A stretch of 6,469 nucleotides of DNA, from positions 1 through 6,469 of the forward strand of contig DUOU01000052.1 in assembly GCA_012838685.1 (NCBI GenBank). Reading direction: 5' to 3'. This document shows, one piece after another, positions 1 to 5,189 of the stretch (position 1 is the stretch's first letter; each line of letters opens with the position of its first letter). This DNA is from Bacteroidota bacterium. GTDB taxonomy: Bacteria; Bacteroidota; Bacteroidia; Bacteroidales; VadinHA17. Position numbers and translations under genes: made by a program. Below the pieces are notes generated by a model. The model did not search any database and had not been told where the DNA came from. It saw nothing but the letters and a program-made list of their open reading frames with translations.

Positions 1-4
1 TAAT

Positions 5-154
5 ATGGAATTCTTAAAAGACCTTTGGCTCTTTATGAAAGAGCGTAAGAAATTTTGGCTAATACCGGTAATAATAGTTTTGCTATTATTGGGCATATTG
101 ATAGTGTTTGGTGGCGCCAGCGCCATTGCACCATTTATTTACACACTATTTTAA
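5..154 (+). CDS. DUF5989 family small membrane protein (SxtJ partner)
   Basis: This is a 49-residue protein. It has a charged amphipathic start (MEFLKDLWLFMKERKKFW, residues 1-18) followed by one membrane helix (about residues 19-36, very rich in Leu, Ile and Val) and a short end APFIYTLF. The layout and wording match the DUF5989 family, tiny proteins usually encoded beside an SxtJ-type membrane protein and an O-carbamoyltransferase in polysaccharide or natural-product clusters. The ATG at 5 gives the full family length. The window begins with TAA just before it, possibly the stop of an upstream gene in the same operon. The next gene follows after 12 bp, so co-transcription is likely. The biochemical role is unknown, and the family call is from recognition of the sequence only. 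Confidence 0.75.
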   Translation: MEFLKDLWLFMKERKKFWLIPVIIVLLLLGILIVFGGASAIAPFIYTLF

Positions 155-166
155 AGAGAAGGTTTT

Positions 167-526
167 ATGAAAAAAGACACATCAAAATCAACCATGTTGG
201 TTATTTCAATGGGATTTTTAATTCTTTATCTGCTATTTGCATGGCAATGGGCTGTAATAGTATCATTGGGTGTTGGACTAATAGGCATAATTTCAAGTAC
301 CTTAAGCAGTAAAGTAGAATGGTTATGGATGAAACTCGCAAAGATTCTTAGTTATATTATCCCATCAGTTTTGCTTGGTATTGTTTTCTATCTGATTCTA
401 TTTCCGTTATCACTTATTTCCAGAATATTTACAAAAGACCCATTAATGCTTTCGAACAATTACGAAACATTTTTTGTAAATATTGAAAAAGAATTTGATA
501 AAAAAAGCATGGAAAAGATTTGGTAA
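167..526 (+). CDS. SxtJ-like membrane protein
   Basis: This is a 119-residue integral membrane protein. It has a short Lys/Ser/Thr-rich cytoplasmic start, a long hydrophobic block at about residues 11-43 (one long helix or a hairpin), a polar linker with VEWLWMKLAKIL (about 50-61), a second hydrophobic block at about 62-88, and a charged tail ending EFDKKSMEKIW. This fits the SxtJ family, named from the saxitoxin cluster, where it accompanies the carbamoyltransferase SxtI. An AGAGAAGG purine run 5-12 nt before the ATG serves as ribosome binding site. The gene starts 12 bp after the DUF5989 gene and is probably translated from the same mRNA. The carbamoyltransferase expected nearby is not in the window and may lie upstream. 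Function is not established for the family; a helper role for a membrane-associated carbamoyltransferase is inference. Confidence 0.7.
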   Translation: MKKDTSKSTMLVISMGFLILYLLFAWQWAVIVSLGVGLIGIISSTLSSKVEWLWMKLAKILSYIIPSVLLGIVFYLILFPLSLISRIFTKDPLMLSNNYETFFVNIEKEFDKKSMEKIW

Positions 527-531
527 TAATG

Positions 532-563
532 AATTACGGCATACAACACGGAGTATAGCCAAT
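532..563 (+). repeat. Gene-trailing spaced motif, copy 1
   Basis: The pattern AATTA-N6-ACAACA-N4-GTATA-N3-AAT starts 5 bp after the stop codon of the SxtJ-like gene. The same blocks at identical spacing recur at 2391-2422, directly at the stop of another gene; 21 of 32 positions agree. Shared position relative to a gene end plus conserved spacing suggests a dispersed intergenic element or cassette-end sequence. With only two diverged copies, chance in AT-rich DNA cannot be excluded. Confidence 0.4.
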
Positions 564-655
564 AAAGGCTTTAGAGATATCCGAAGCTCATTACCCGCAT
601 CAATCTTTCGTCACGGTTGACATGAAAGACACTCGTAATCCCTTACTGGCCATAC

Positions 656-672
656 CGCATAACCGTTATGCG
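656..672. repeat. 17-bp palindrome, 8-1-8
   Basis: CGCATAAC (656-663) and its exact reverse complement GTTATGCG (665-672) flank a single central C. A perfect 8-bp dyad with a 1-nt centre suits a dimeric protein binding site better than an RNA hairpin, because the loop would be too tight. It could also be the junction of two elements whose ends are CGCATAAC and GTTATGCG. TTATGCG also occurs at 2394-2399 at the start of the other intergenic element, with A instead of G before it. Confidence 0.5.
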
Positions 673-770
673 TTCACTGAATCGTCATATTTGATAAAGT
701 TTTCCAACACTTTTATCCTCGGTGTCCAAGTTTGCGTTTTTTTGGTTTTTCTGCACCTTCTTTTTTAATA

Positions 771-894
771 TTCCGCTTTTTTCCTGTTTTTGCCATTATT
801 CTCCAGTTTTTTCCTGATACTGCCTATATATGCCCGTTCTTTCCTGTTTTTACCGATTTTTTCCGTTTTTATAGCCTTCCCGCCTTACCTCGCC
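771..894. repeat. 10-bp phased pyrimidine/T-tract array
   Basis: Ten consecutive 10-bp blocks (771-870) each carry CC at positions 3-4. Most follow the consensus TTCCTGTTTT; for example 781-790 and 841-850 are identical, and TTTTTTCCTG recurs at 777 and 807, with TTCTTTCCTG at 837. The block at 871 is shifted by two, then CC returns in phase at 883-884 and 893-894. The bottom strand is an AAAACAGGAA-like purine tract with A-runs once per helical turn, the pattern known to give intrinsic DNA curvature. The period is not a multiple of 3, and the frame through it has only a TTG start and low-complexity Phe/Pro content, so coding is unlikely. It leads directly into the terminator at 899. Function is unknown: curvature, repeated protein binding, or a U/C-rich RNA are the options. 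Confidence 0.75.
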
Positions 895-898
895 TGTG

Positions 899-935
899 CT
901 CCGACTATCGGACATATTTCCGGGTCGGAGTTTTT
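899..935 (+). terminator. Rho-independent terminator
   Basis: CTCCGAC (899-905) pairs with GTCGGAG (924-930). Inside it, CGGA (909-912) pairs with TCCG (919-922) around a 6-nt loop, with a TAT/G internal bulge. TTTTT (931-935) follows immediately. The geometry is right for termination of top-strand transcription. It lies about 370 bp after the SxtJ-like gene, so it ends either a long 3' UTR of that operon or a separate RNA that contains the 10-bp-phased array. Confidence 0.75.
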
Positions 936-1298
936 AATGGATTAAAGAAGGCGATCGACCGGGGAGCAATTGAATTGCTCAACTGTGTTCCATAGTGTTT
1001 ATAAGGTTGATTATCGAAACAAATACAACATTTGTATTCAATCAAATAAAATATTTCGTAAATTTGGCTGTGCGGTTGAAAAGTGGGAATAATTCTTGGA
1101 TATGGAGCGCTTAAAAAATGACAGATCATAAGATTTTTGTGGGAAGAAACAGTTGTTTAGTTCAGCTCTTTTTTTAGGTAAAGTGCGGATTGATAACGTT
1201 ATACCAATAAAACATATCAACTATAGCAACGTCAACGTACATATACTTTGTGCAGCATAAATAAAACATATTACCGTAGAATTAACGAAAAAAAATAA
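936..1298. other. Gene-free AT-rich leader before the membrane-protein gene
   Basis: No coding frame looks real. Visible structure consists of the 17-bp palindrome at 964-980, an AT-rich hairpin AATACAA/TTGTATT with CAT loop at 1022-1038, and a 10-bp palindrome ATAACGTTAT at 1193-1202. A T-run at 1169-1175 lacks a convincing stem. The promoter of the gene at 1299 should lie here. A near match to the Bacteroidota -7 box, TATAC-TTTG, sits at about 1242-1250 but has one base too many, so no promoter is called. Confidence 0.45.
964..980. repeat. 17-bp palindrome, 8-1-8
   Basis: GAGCAATT (964-971) and exact reverse complement AATTGCTC (973-980) flank one central G. The geometry is the same as in the palindrome at 656-672, although the sequence differs. 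It lies 29 bp after the terminator T-run, so it may be an operator for what follows rather than part of the preceding transcript. No T-run follows it. Confidence 0.45.
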
Positions 1299-1637
1299 AT
1301 GGCTGATACAAGTGAAATCCTTGACCGTATTGACAAGGTGTTAAAGGACAATAAAAGAACAGAAAATGTGTATTTGGTATTGACAGTTATCCTATTCTTG
1401 ATGGGAATAGCTTGTTTCGCGTACGCATTGATTTCCGGAGAGTTTGTTTGGTCAACACCTTCAGCGGTAACCACCGGACTTTTATATTTTCCATTGAAAG
1501 AGATCAAGTTATTGCGCGATAAGAATGTAGCTTTAGCGACCGCCCCGATTATAATTACACAATTGCCCCCGGAAAAAGCCGCGGTTGAGATTCAAAAATT
1601 GTTGGAACATATTTACGGAGAGAAAGATGCCGAATAG
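1299..1637 (+). CDS. Small membrane protein of unknown function
   Basis: This 112-residue protein does not belong to a family I can name. It has a charged helical N-terminus with heptad-like spacing (residues 1-23), a membrane helix (about 24-45, VYLVLTVILFLMGIACFAYAL), a short turn with a Trp, a weaker hydrophobic stretch (about 53-66) and a charged cytoplasmic-type tail. The tail contains an Ile/Pro segment (APIIITQLPPEKAA) and a final amphipathic helix. No catalytic motif is visible. It overlaps the next gene by 11 bp, which strongly suggests translational coupling and a joint role. The start at 1299 is preceded by an A-rich tract rather than a GA-rich ribosome site, as is common in Bacteroidota. 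It may act as a membrane anchor for the downstream repeat protein; this is inference from gene order only. Confidence 0.65.
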   Translation: MADTSEILDRIDKVLKDNKRTENVYLVLTVILFLMGIACFAYALISGEFVWSTPSAVTTGLLYFPLKEIKLLRDKNVALATAPIIITQLPPEKAAVEIQKLLEHIYGEKDAE

Positions 1638-2391
1638 AGGAGATAAAACACAGCAGATTTTGGAGTATCTCCTTGGAGAGTTATATAAGGAACAATCTCA
1701 AGGCGAAGAGAAAGGTGGAGATTCCTACCTTCAAGCCCAGGATGGTCAATACTTGGGGCGCATCACGATAAATCAAGAAGATAATCAGTCGATTATCAAC
1801 AAATATGGGCCATTTGGAAGTAAATACAGCAAGACCAGTATTTTCAATAAATATTCACCTTATGGTAGCAGGTATGGAAGTTATAGCGTAAACAATCCAC
1901 ATTGTATTCAACCCCCAAGATTAATAATAAAAGGAGATTTTATTTCATATATCACTAAAAACAGGACAATCAGGCCGAAGATCGACCCGTATGATTTTAT
2001 TGAAAAAACTCAAAACGATATAGGAGGATTATTGGGATTAAGTGCCGGACAAAATATTGGGAACAAGTTTGGGAGGCAGGACTCTTATATTATGGCGGCA
2101 GATGGGACTTTTCTTGGGGAATTAACGAGTAATTCGCTTGATTCCGAGTCTGTTTTTAATGAATTTGGAAAATATGGAAGTAAGTTCTCAACGACTTCTA
2201 TTTTTAATGATTTTAGCAGTTACGGAGGACGATTTTCCAGTCTAAGTCCGTTCAACTCATTTACATCAACACCCCCGAAAATATTTATAAATGGAGATTT
2301 TTGGGGATACTTAACTGTAAACGATTTTATTGATGGACAAAAACTGAACCCCAATAGACTAAAAGACTGGTTAATAGAGAATAGATTATAA
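1627..2391 (+). CDS. Tandem YGS-motif repeat protein, function unknown
   Basis: The protein has 254 residues from the ATG at 1627. An in-frame ATG at 1585 exists, but 1627 has GGAG at 1619-1622 as ribosome site and gives the usual short overlap. It contains two homologous units, residues 32-126 and 152-251. Each has DSY-x4-DG-x-(Y/F)LG, then two copies of an N-x-(Y/F)-(G/S)-x-(Y/F)-G-(S/G)-(K/R)-(Y/F) motif, then a Pro-Pro pair followed by I-x-GDF-x(2)-Y-(I/L)T. A Gly-rich linker (about 127-150) joins them. There is no signal peptide, membrane helix or catalytic signature, and the N-terminus (1-30) looks like a charged helix. I recall similar YGSKYS-type repeats in uncharacterised cyanobacterial and Bacillus proteins. 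The repeats suggest a beta-rich binding or scaffold fold. Partnership with the membrane protein encoded just upstream is inferred from the overlap. Confidence 0.75.
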   Translation: MPNRGDKTQQILEYLLGELYKEQSQGEEKGGDSYLQAQDGQYLGRITINQEDNQSIINKYGPFGSKYSKTSIFNKYSPYGSRYGSYSVNNPHCIQPPRLIIKGDFISYITKNRTIRPKIDPYDFIEKTQNDIGGLLGLSAGQNIGNKFGRQDSYIMAADGTFLGELTSNSLDSESVFNEFGKYGSKFSTTSIFNDFSSYGGRFSSLSPFNSFTSTPPKIFINGDFWGYLTVNDFIDGQKLNPNRLKDWLIENRL

Positions 2392-2559
2392 ATTATGCGA
2401 CACAACATTTTGTATAAGTAATGGCAGGCAAAGCGGTTAATATTATGGTTTATAGCCCGCTCAAACTGCATGGCGATTGAAAGCCCGCAACTCGCCACTA
2501 ACGGTCAACAAAAACTTTCATTTGAACAAAAATCAACATAAACCACAACAGAAAAAACG
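2391..2559. repeat. Intergenic element with gene-trailing motif copy 2 and bulged hairpins
   Basis: It begins at the stop codon of the YGS-repeat gene with AATTA-N6-ACAACA-N4-GTATA-N3-AAT (2391-2422), matching 532-563 in spacing. Inside, AGCGG (2432-2436) can pair with CCGCT (2457-2461). TGGCGA+TTG (2471-2479) pairs with CAA-c-TCGCCA (2488-2497, one bulged C). An outer TAaTGGC (about 2419-2425) can partly pair with GCCActA (2494-2500), competing with the inner stem. The arrangement resembles cassette recombination sites in having bulged stems and gene-end placement, but there is no convincing GTTRRRY/RYYYAAC pair and no integrase. From 2510 to 2559 the DNA is A-rich leader for the HD gene. 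Confidence 0.4.
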
Positions 2560-3003
2560 ATGTCCACAATAGAAAAAGCGATAGAAATAGCGGTTGCCGC
2601 GCACAAAGGGCAAAAAGACAGATTGGGAGCGGATTATATTTTACATCCGCTGCGTGTTATGGAACGGGGAAGGAGTGAAATTGAGAAGATTTGTGGTGTG
2701 TTGCACGATGTGGTGGAAGATAGCGAATGGACATTTGAAATGCTTGAAAGCGAAGGCTTTTCAGATGAGGTGATTTCTGTATTGCGTTGTGTCACAAAGG
2801 AATCGGAAGAAGAGGATTACGATGTTTTTATAAATAGGATCGCCCAAAATCCGATAGCGGTTGAGGTTAAGATAAACGATCTGCTCGACAATATGGATAT
2901 AACCCGCTTTAAAAGCCTTAATGAACAAGATTTGAAACGGCTGAACAAGTATTTGAAAGCATTTTGGAAGCTGCAAAAAACTAAAAATAGAAACATATTT
3001 TAG
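2560..3003 (+). CDS. Small HD-domain hydrolase, SpoT/MESH1 (alarmone hydrolase) type
   Basis: This 147-residue protein is a single HD domain. The pattern follows RelA/SpoT hydrolase domains: AAHKGQ (His15), an A-DYILHPLRVM segment (His29), VLHDVVED (His49-Asp50, Glu53-Asp54) and KINDLLDNMD (Asp107, Asn111, corresponding to the K-ADRLHNM motif). His15, His49, Asp50 and Asp107 are the expected metal ligands. Known members use Mn2+ to remove pyrophosphate from (p)ppGpp; here the substrate is inferred, and some stand-alone homologues may act on other nucleotides. No synthetase, TGS or ACT region is present, so it is a free-standing small hydrolase. It follows the structured element at 2391-2559, has a weak ribosome site, and is separated by 34 bp from the DUF169 gene. 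Confidence 0.82.
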   Translation: MSTIEKAIEIAVAAHKGQKDRLGADYILHPLRVMERGRSEIEKICGVLHDVVEDSEWTFEMLESEGFSDEVISVLRCVTKESEEEDYDVFINRIAQNPIAVEVKINDLLDNMDITRFKSLNEQDLKRLNKYLKAFWKLQKTKNRNIF

Positions 3004-3037
3004 TTGGCGTGACAATTAGAACATATAAGCATTAAGT

Positions 3038-3775
3038 ATGGATAAGAACGAGTTCATAAAGAATTTTAGAAAAGCGTTTGGAAACTATGAACTGCCGATC
3101 GCGGTTTGGTATTCGGAAGAGGCCGCGACGCGGGAAGAAAAAACAAGCGGCTGTTTTATTAAACATTTAAAGCCGGCAAGGGAGGGCAATATTGTCAGTT
3201 TAAGCCTGGAAACGATCTCATGTAGGGGAGGGAGAGTTTATTGCGGATTTATGGAGGCACCTCCCTCTATCCCGTCGTTTGTCTCCGAACAGGAGCGGTA
3301 TAAGAAGAGCCCGGAAATGGTGTCAGATTTCATCGCGAACCTGAATATGCCCGACAGGTCAAAACAGTTCATCAATTTCGCGTCAATCGATAAAATCGAG
3401 AGTTTTGAAAATATTGAAGCCCTGATCTTCTTCGCCACGCCTGATGTCTTGACCGGTCTTATCTCCTGGGCTCTCTTTGACACAAACGAACCCGATGCTG
3501 TTTCGGTTCCCTTTGGATCCGGTTGCAGTTCCATTGTTTCTCAACCGGTTGTTGAAAACCGGAATAATGGTAATCGTGTCTTTATTGGACTATTTGACCC
3601 GTCAGTTCGTCCTCATGTAGGACCCGACATTTTAAGTTTTGCCGTTCCGATGTCCCGTTTCAGGACAATGTACCACACTCTTGGCGAATCATGCCTAAAC
3701 GGAACGAATGCCTGGAGTAAAGTAAAAGAGAGGATAGAAAGCAACGGCCAATATGCTCAACACTTACAACAATAA
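3038..3775 (+). CDS. DUF169 (COG2043) family protein, 3' end altered by IS remnant
   Basis: This 245-residue soluble protein resembles DUF169. The opening FRKAFGNYELPIAVWY is followed by a Cys/Gly-rich segment SCRGGRVYCGF (residues 61-71, Cys62 and Cys69), a central IEALIFFATPD (127-136) and FGSGCSSIVSQP (159-170, Cys163). Further cysteines are at 39 and 219. The family has no settled function; the conserved cysteines have prompted ideas of metal or redox binding, which is inference here. There is no signal peptide. Length is close to the usual DUF169 size. From about residue 235 the codons run through DNA that in the +1 frame encodes an IS3 transposase end, so the last ten or so residues and the stop are probably borrowed from the insertion scar. 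No clear ribosome site precedes the ATG. Confidence 0.78.
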   Translation: MDKNEFIKNFRKAFGNYELPIAVWYSEEAATREEKTSGCFIKHLKPAREGNIVSLSLETISCRGGRVYCGFMEAPPSIPSFVSEQERYKKSPEMVSDFIANLNMPDRSKQFINFASIDKIESFENIEALIFFATPDVLTGLISWALFDTNEPDAVSVPFGSGCSSIVSQPVVENRNNGNRVFIGLFDPSVRPHVGPDILSFAVPMSRFRTMYHTLGESCLNGTNAWSKVKERIESNGQYAQHLQQ

Positions 3776-3956
3776 AAGATTACACCTATCTTTGGAATTA
3801 AAAACGCCCAATGTGGTATTAAGGTCGGACACCCTAAGGATACACCCAACGCGAACTTTGGAGGATTTCAAGGAAGTGACGAGAAAAGATAAAAGTTTTG
3901 TGGCTGATGGTTTGGAAAAAGTGGTTGAAAAGCAAAGAGTAAAACAGAGGAAGTAA
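3753..3956 (+). pseudogene. IS3-family transposase C-terminal remnant
   Basis: The frame opens with TYNNKRLHLSLELKTPN (from residue 4), which matches the characteristic end of the IS3-family integrase core (the YN-x-RPH-SL-x(2)-KTP-x motif just after the DDE catalytic glutamate region). Everything upstream, including the DDE triad and the OrfA helix-turn-helix, is absent; the frame is closed by TAG at 3735-3737 inside the DUF169 gene. The remaining 40 or so codons to the TAA at 3954 are Lys/Glu-rich and not recognised; they may be flanking sequence read by chance. It overlaps the DUF169 3' end by 23 bp. I read it as the scar of a decayed insertion sequence, not a functional gene. No terminal inverted repeats were identified. 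Confidence 0.7.
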
Positions 3957-3971
3957 AAGAGATCTTGTAAA

Positions 3972-4853
3972 ATGAGCAAGTCAAAAATATCCATACGTTT
4001 TTTTGATGACCGCGAGGTGCGAGCCGTTTGGGACGAAGAAAACGCCAAGTGGTGGTTTAATGTTGTCGATATAGTCGCTATGCTGAACGACCAAGACGAC
4101 TATACCAAAGCGAGCAATTATTGGCGTTGGTTAAAACGAAAACTAAAATCCGGGAACATTCAACTTGTGAGTGCCACTCACAGGTTCAAATTTGTAGCCG
4201 TAGACGGTAAAAAACGCCTGTCCGATACGTTTGACAGTGCGGGAGTTATTGAATTGGCAAAGAACTTTCCCAATACCAACGCAATGAGGTTTTTGGATTG
4301 GTTCTTATACAGCGACAACAGCATTGACGGACAAAGCAAGAAAAAAGCTTACACTCTTTTTGAAAGTAATTTAATAAACGAATTTGAAGTTGGCACGGTC
4401 AACGGTCTGCAACAGATACACGCTTACCTGTTTGGCGGCTTATATGATTTTGCGGGACAAATCCGTCAGAAAAACATCTCAAAGGGCGGTTTTCAATTCG
4501 CTGTTTCACGCTTTTTGGGTGAAACTTTGAAGCAAATAGAGGCAATGCCGGAAACTACATTTGACGAGATTGTGGAAAAATATGTGGAAATGAACATCGC
4601 TCACCCGTTTATGGAGGGCAACGGCAGGAGCACCCGAATTTGGTTAGACTTGATATTGAAAAAATGGTTGAAAAAATGTGTGGATTGGAGTAAAATAGGT
4701 AAACGGGATTATATGGACACAATGATGCTGAGCTCAACAAAAAGCGATGTGCTGAAAACACTTTTGAAAAATGCTTTGACAAGCGAAATCAACGATCGTG
4801 AAATGTTTATGAAAGGTATTGATAATTCATACTACTACGAAGAAAACGAATAG
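3972..4853 (+). CDS. Bro-N / Fic fusion, predicted class III protein AMP-transferase
   Basis: The protein has 293 residues. Residues 5-112 resemble the Bro-N/antirepressor DNA-binding fold (IRFFDDREVRAVWDEE, WWFNVVDIVAML, YWRWLKRKLK, VIELAKNFP). Residues 126-293 are a Fic domain: TLFESNLINEFEVGTVNGLQQIH, a target-docking flap NISKGGFQF (168-176) and the catalytic loop HPFMEGNGR (211-219, catalytic His211). Fic enzymes with HPFxEGNGR transfer AMP to Ser/Thr/Tyr of target proteins; the Neisseria enzyme NmFic modifies DNA gyrase B. The extreme C-terminus SYYYE (286-290) matches the class III inhibitory helix, with Glu290 as the blocking glutamate and a Tyr equivalent to the auto-AMPylated one in NmFic. 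The residue after Glu is Glu instead of the usual Gly/Asn. The gene starts 15 bp after the IS-remnant frame. No separate antitoxin is present, as expected for class III. Confidence 0.88.
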   Translation: MSKSKISIRFFDDREVRAVWDEENAKWWFNVVDIVAMLNDQDDYTKASNYWRWLKRKLKSGNIQLVSATHRFKFVAVDGKKRLSDTFDSAGVIELAKNFPNTNAMRFLDWFLYSDNSIDGQSKKKAYTLFESNLINEFEVGTVNGLQQIHAYLFGGLYDFAGQIRQKNISKGGFQFAVSRFLGETLKQIEAMPETTFDEIVEKYVEMNIAHPFMEGNGRSTRIWLDLILKKWLKKCVDWSKIGKRDYMDTMMLSSTKSDVLKTLLKNALTSEINDREMFMKGIDNSYYYEENE

Positions 4854-5157
4854 AGAACAAAGACCTGTCCTGACATGGTTTTGCGCAAAAATAGAGGGCG
4901 ATTCTGAACATACCCAGGGTGATCCCGAAAACGTTGCCCACAGGAATATGTCGCAGTATAGCTTTAGATTCGCCTGCCTATTTCTTCCTGCTCAACTACG
5001 GGCTGAGAAGCAAGGAGGATGGACGTCAAAGATAACGGTAAGCCTGTGCTTACAAGCTTCCAGAGGGTTATCATAACTATTATCTGATTTGATCACTGTA
5101 ATGGCAATTTGTTTTGGCAACTTTTTTCTGTTTAACACAAATTAGGGAACTATTCCG
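4854..5157. other. Gene-free spacer between the Fic gene and the PHP lipoprotein gene
   Basis: No convincing gene is seen. Composition becomes more GC-balanced at about 4860, unlike the AT-rich cargo before it. An open frame at 4895-5032 ends YFFLLNYGLRSKEDGRQR and could be a gene tail, but I do not recognise it. A perfect hairpin GTAAGC-CTGT-GCTTAC lies at 5038-5053 without a T-run, and a small 5-1-5 palindrome GTTATCATAAC at 5067-5077. From about 5080 the sequence becomes AT-rich promoter-like DNA. Confidence 0.4.
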
Positions 5158-5165
5158 TATTTTTG
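5158..5165 (+). promoter_or_regulatory. Bacteroidota-type -7 box (TAnnTTTG)
   Basis: TATTTTTG matches the TAnnTTTG -7 consensus of the Bacteroidota housekeeping sigma factor exactly. It would place the transcription start near 5172, about 18 nt before the ATG at 5190. The -33 TTTG box is not clear; the nearest candidates around 5125-5133 (TTTCTGTTT) sit slightly too far upstream or are imperfect. Confidence 0.5.
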
Positions 5166-5189
5166 TCTAAACCTTAAAATAACCTTATC

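Larger units (their letters stand above)
527..770. other. Gene-free, hairpin-rich intergenic DNA after the SxtJ-like gene
   Basis: No credible coding frame is seen. The stretch is unusually rich in imperfect inverted repeats. GGCATAC (538-544) pairs with GTAT-A-GCC (553-560, one bulged A). CTTTC+GTCA (605-613) pairs with TGAC+GAAAG (618-628, AT bulged, CGGT loop). ATTACG (533-538) can pair with CGTAAT (634-639), which would enclose the two hairpins, though they share G538. GATAAAGT (693-700) pairs with ACTTTTATC (709-717, one bulged T). None has a following T-run, so they are not simple terminators. They may shape an RNA transcribed toward the terminator at 899-935, or act as folded single-stranded DNA. 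That role is inference; the pairings are read directly. Confidence 0.5.

Noticed and set aside
538..560. Terminator of the SxtJ-like gene
   Set aside because: The stem is short with a bulged A and is followed by AATAAAGG instead of a T-run.
771..894. CRISPR array
   Set aside because: The period is 10 bp with no repeat/spacer alternation, and no cas gene is present.
732..995. Open frame with Phe/Pro-rich translation over the T-rich array
   Set aside because: It has only a TTG start, low-complexity 10-residue periodicity dictated by the 10-bp DNA repeat, and runs through a terminator hairpin; not a credible gene.
2220..2498. Minus-strand frame opposite the YGS-repeat gene
   Set aside because: It is a shadow of the real gene and the hairpin region, with no recognisable domain or ribosome site.
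2391..2510. Integron attC site
   Set aside because: The bulged stems and gene-end position are suggestive, but no clear GTTRRRY/RYYYAAC core pair is found and no integron integrase is in the window; kept only as a hairpin-bearing repeat.
3238..3534. Minus-strand frame opposite the DUF169 gene
   Set aside because: The plus strand carries a recognisable protein family; the reverse frame has no motif.
3957..4853. Two-gene Fic toxin-antitoxin module with a separate small antitoxin
   Set aside because: The inhibitory SxxxE motif is at the enzyme's own C-terminus, and the preceding frame is an IS3 remnant, not a FicA-like antitoxin.
4819..5076. 85-codon frame overlapping the end of the Fic gene
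   Set aside because: It begins inside the Fic coding region, shows no family likeness, and has composition of spacer DNA.
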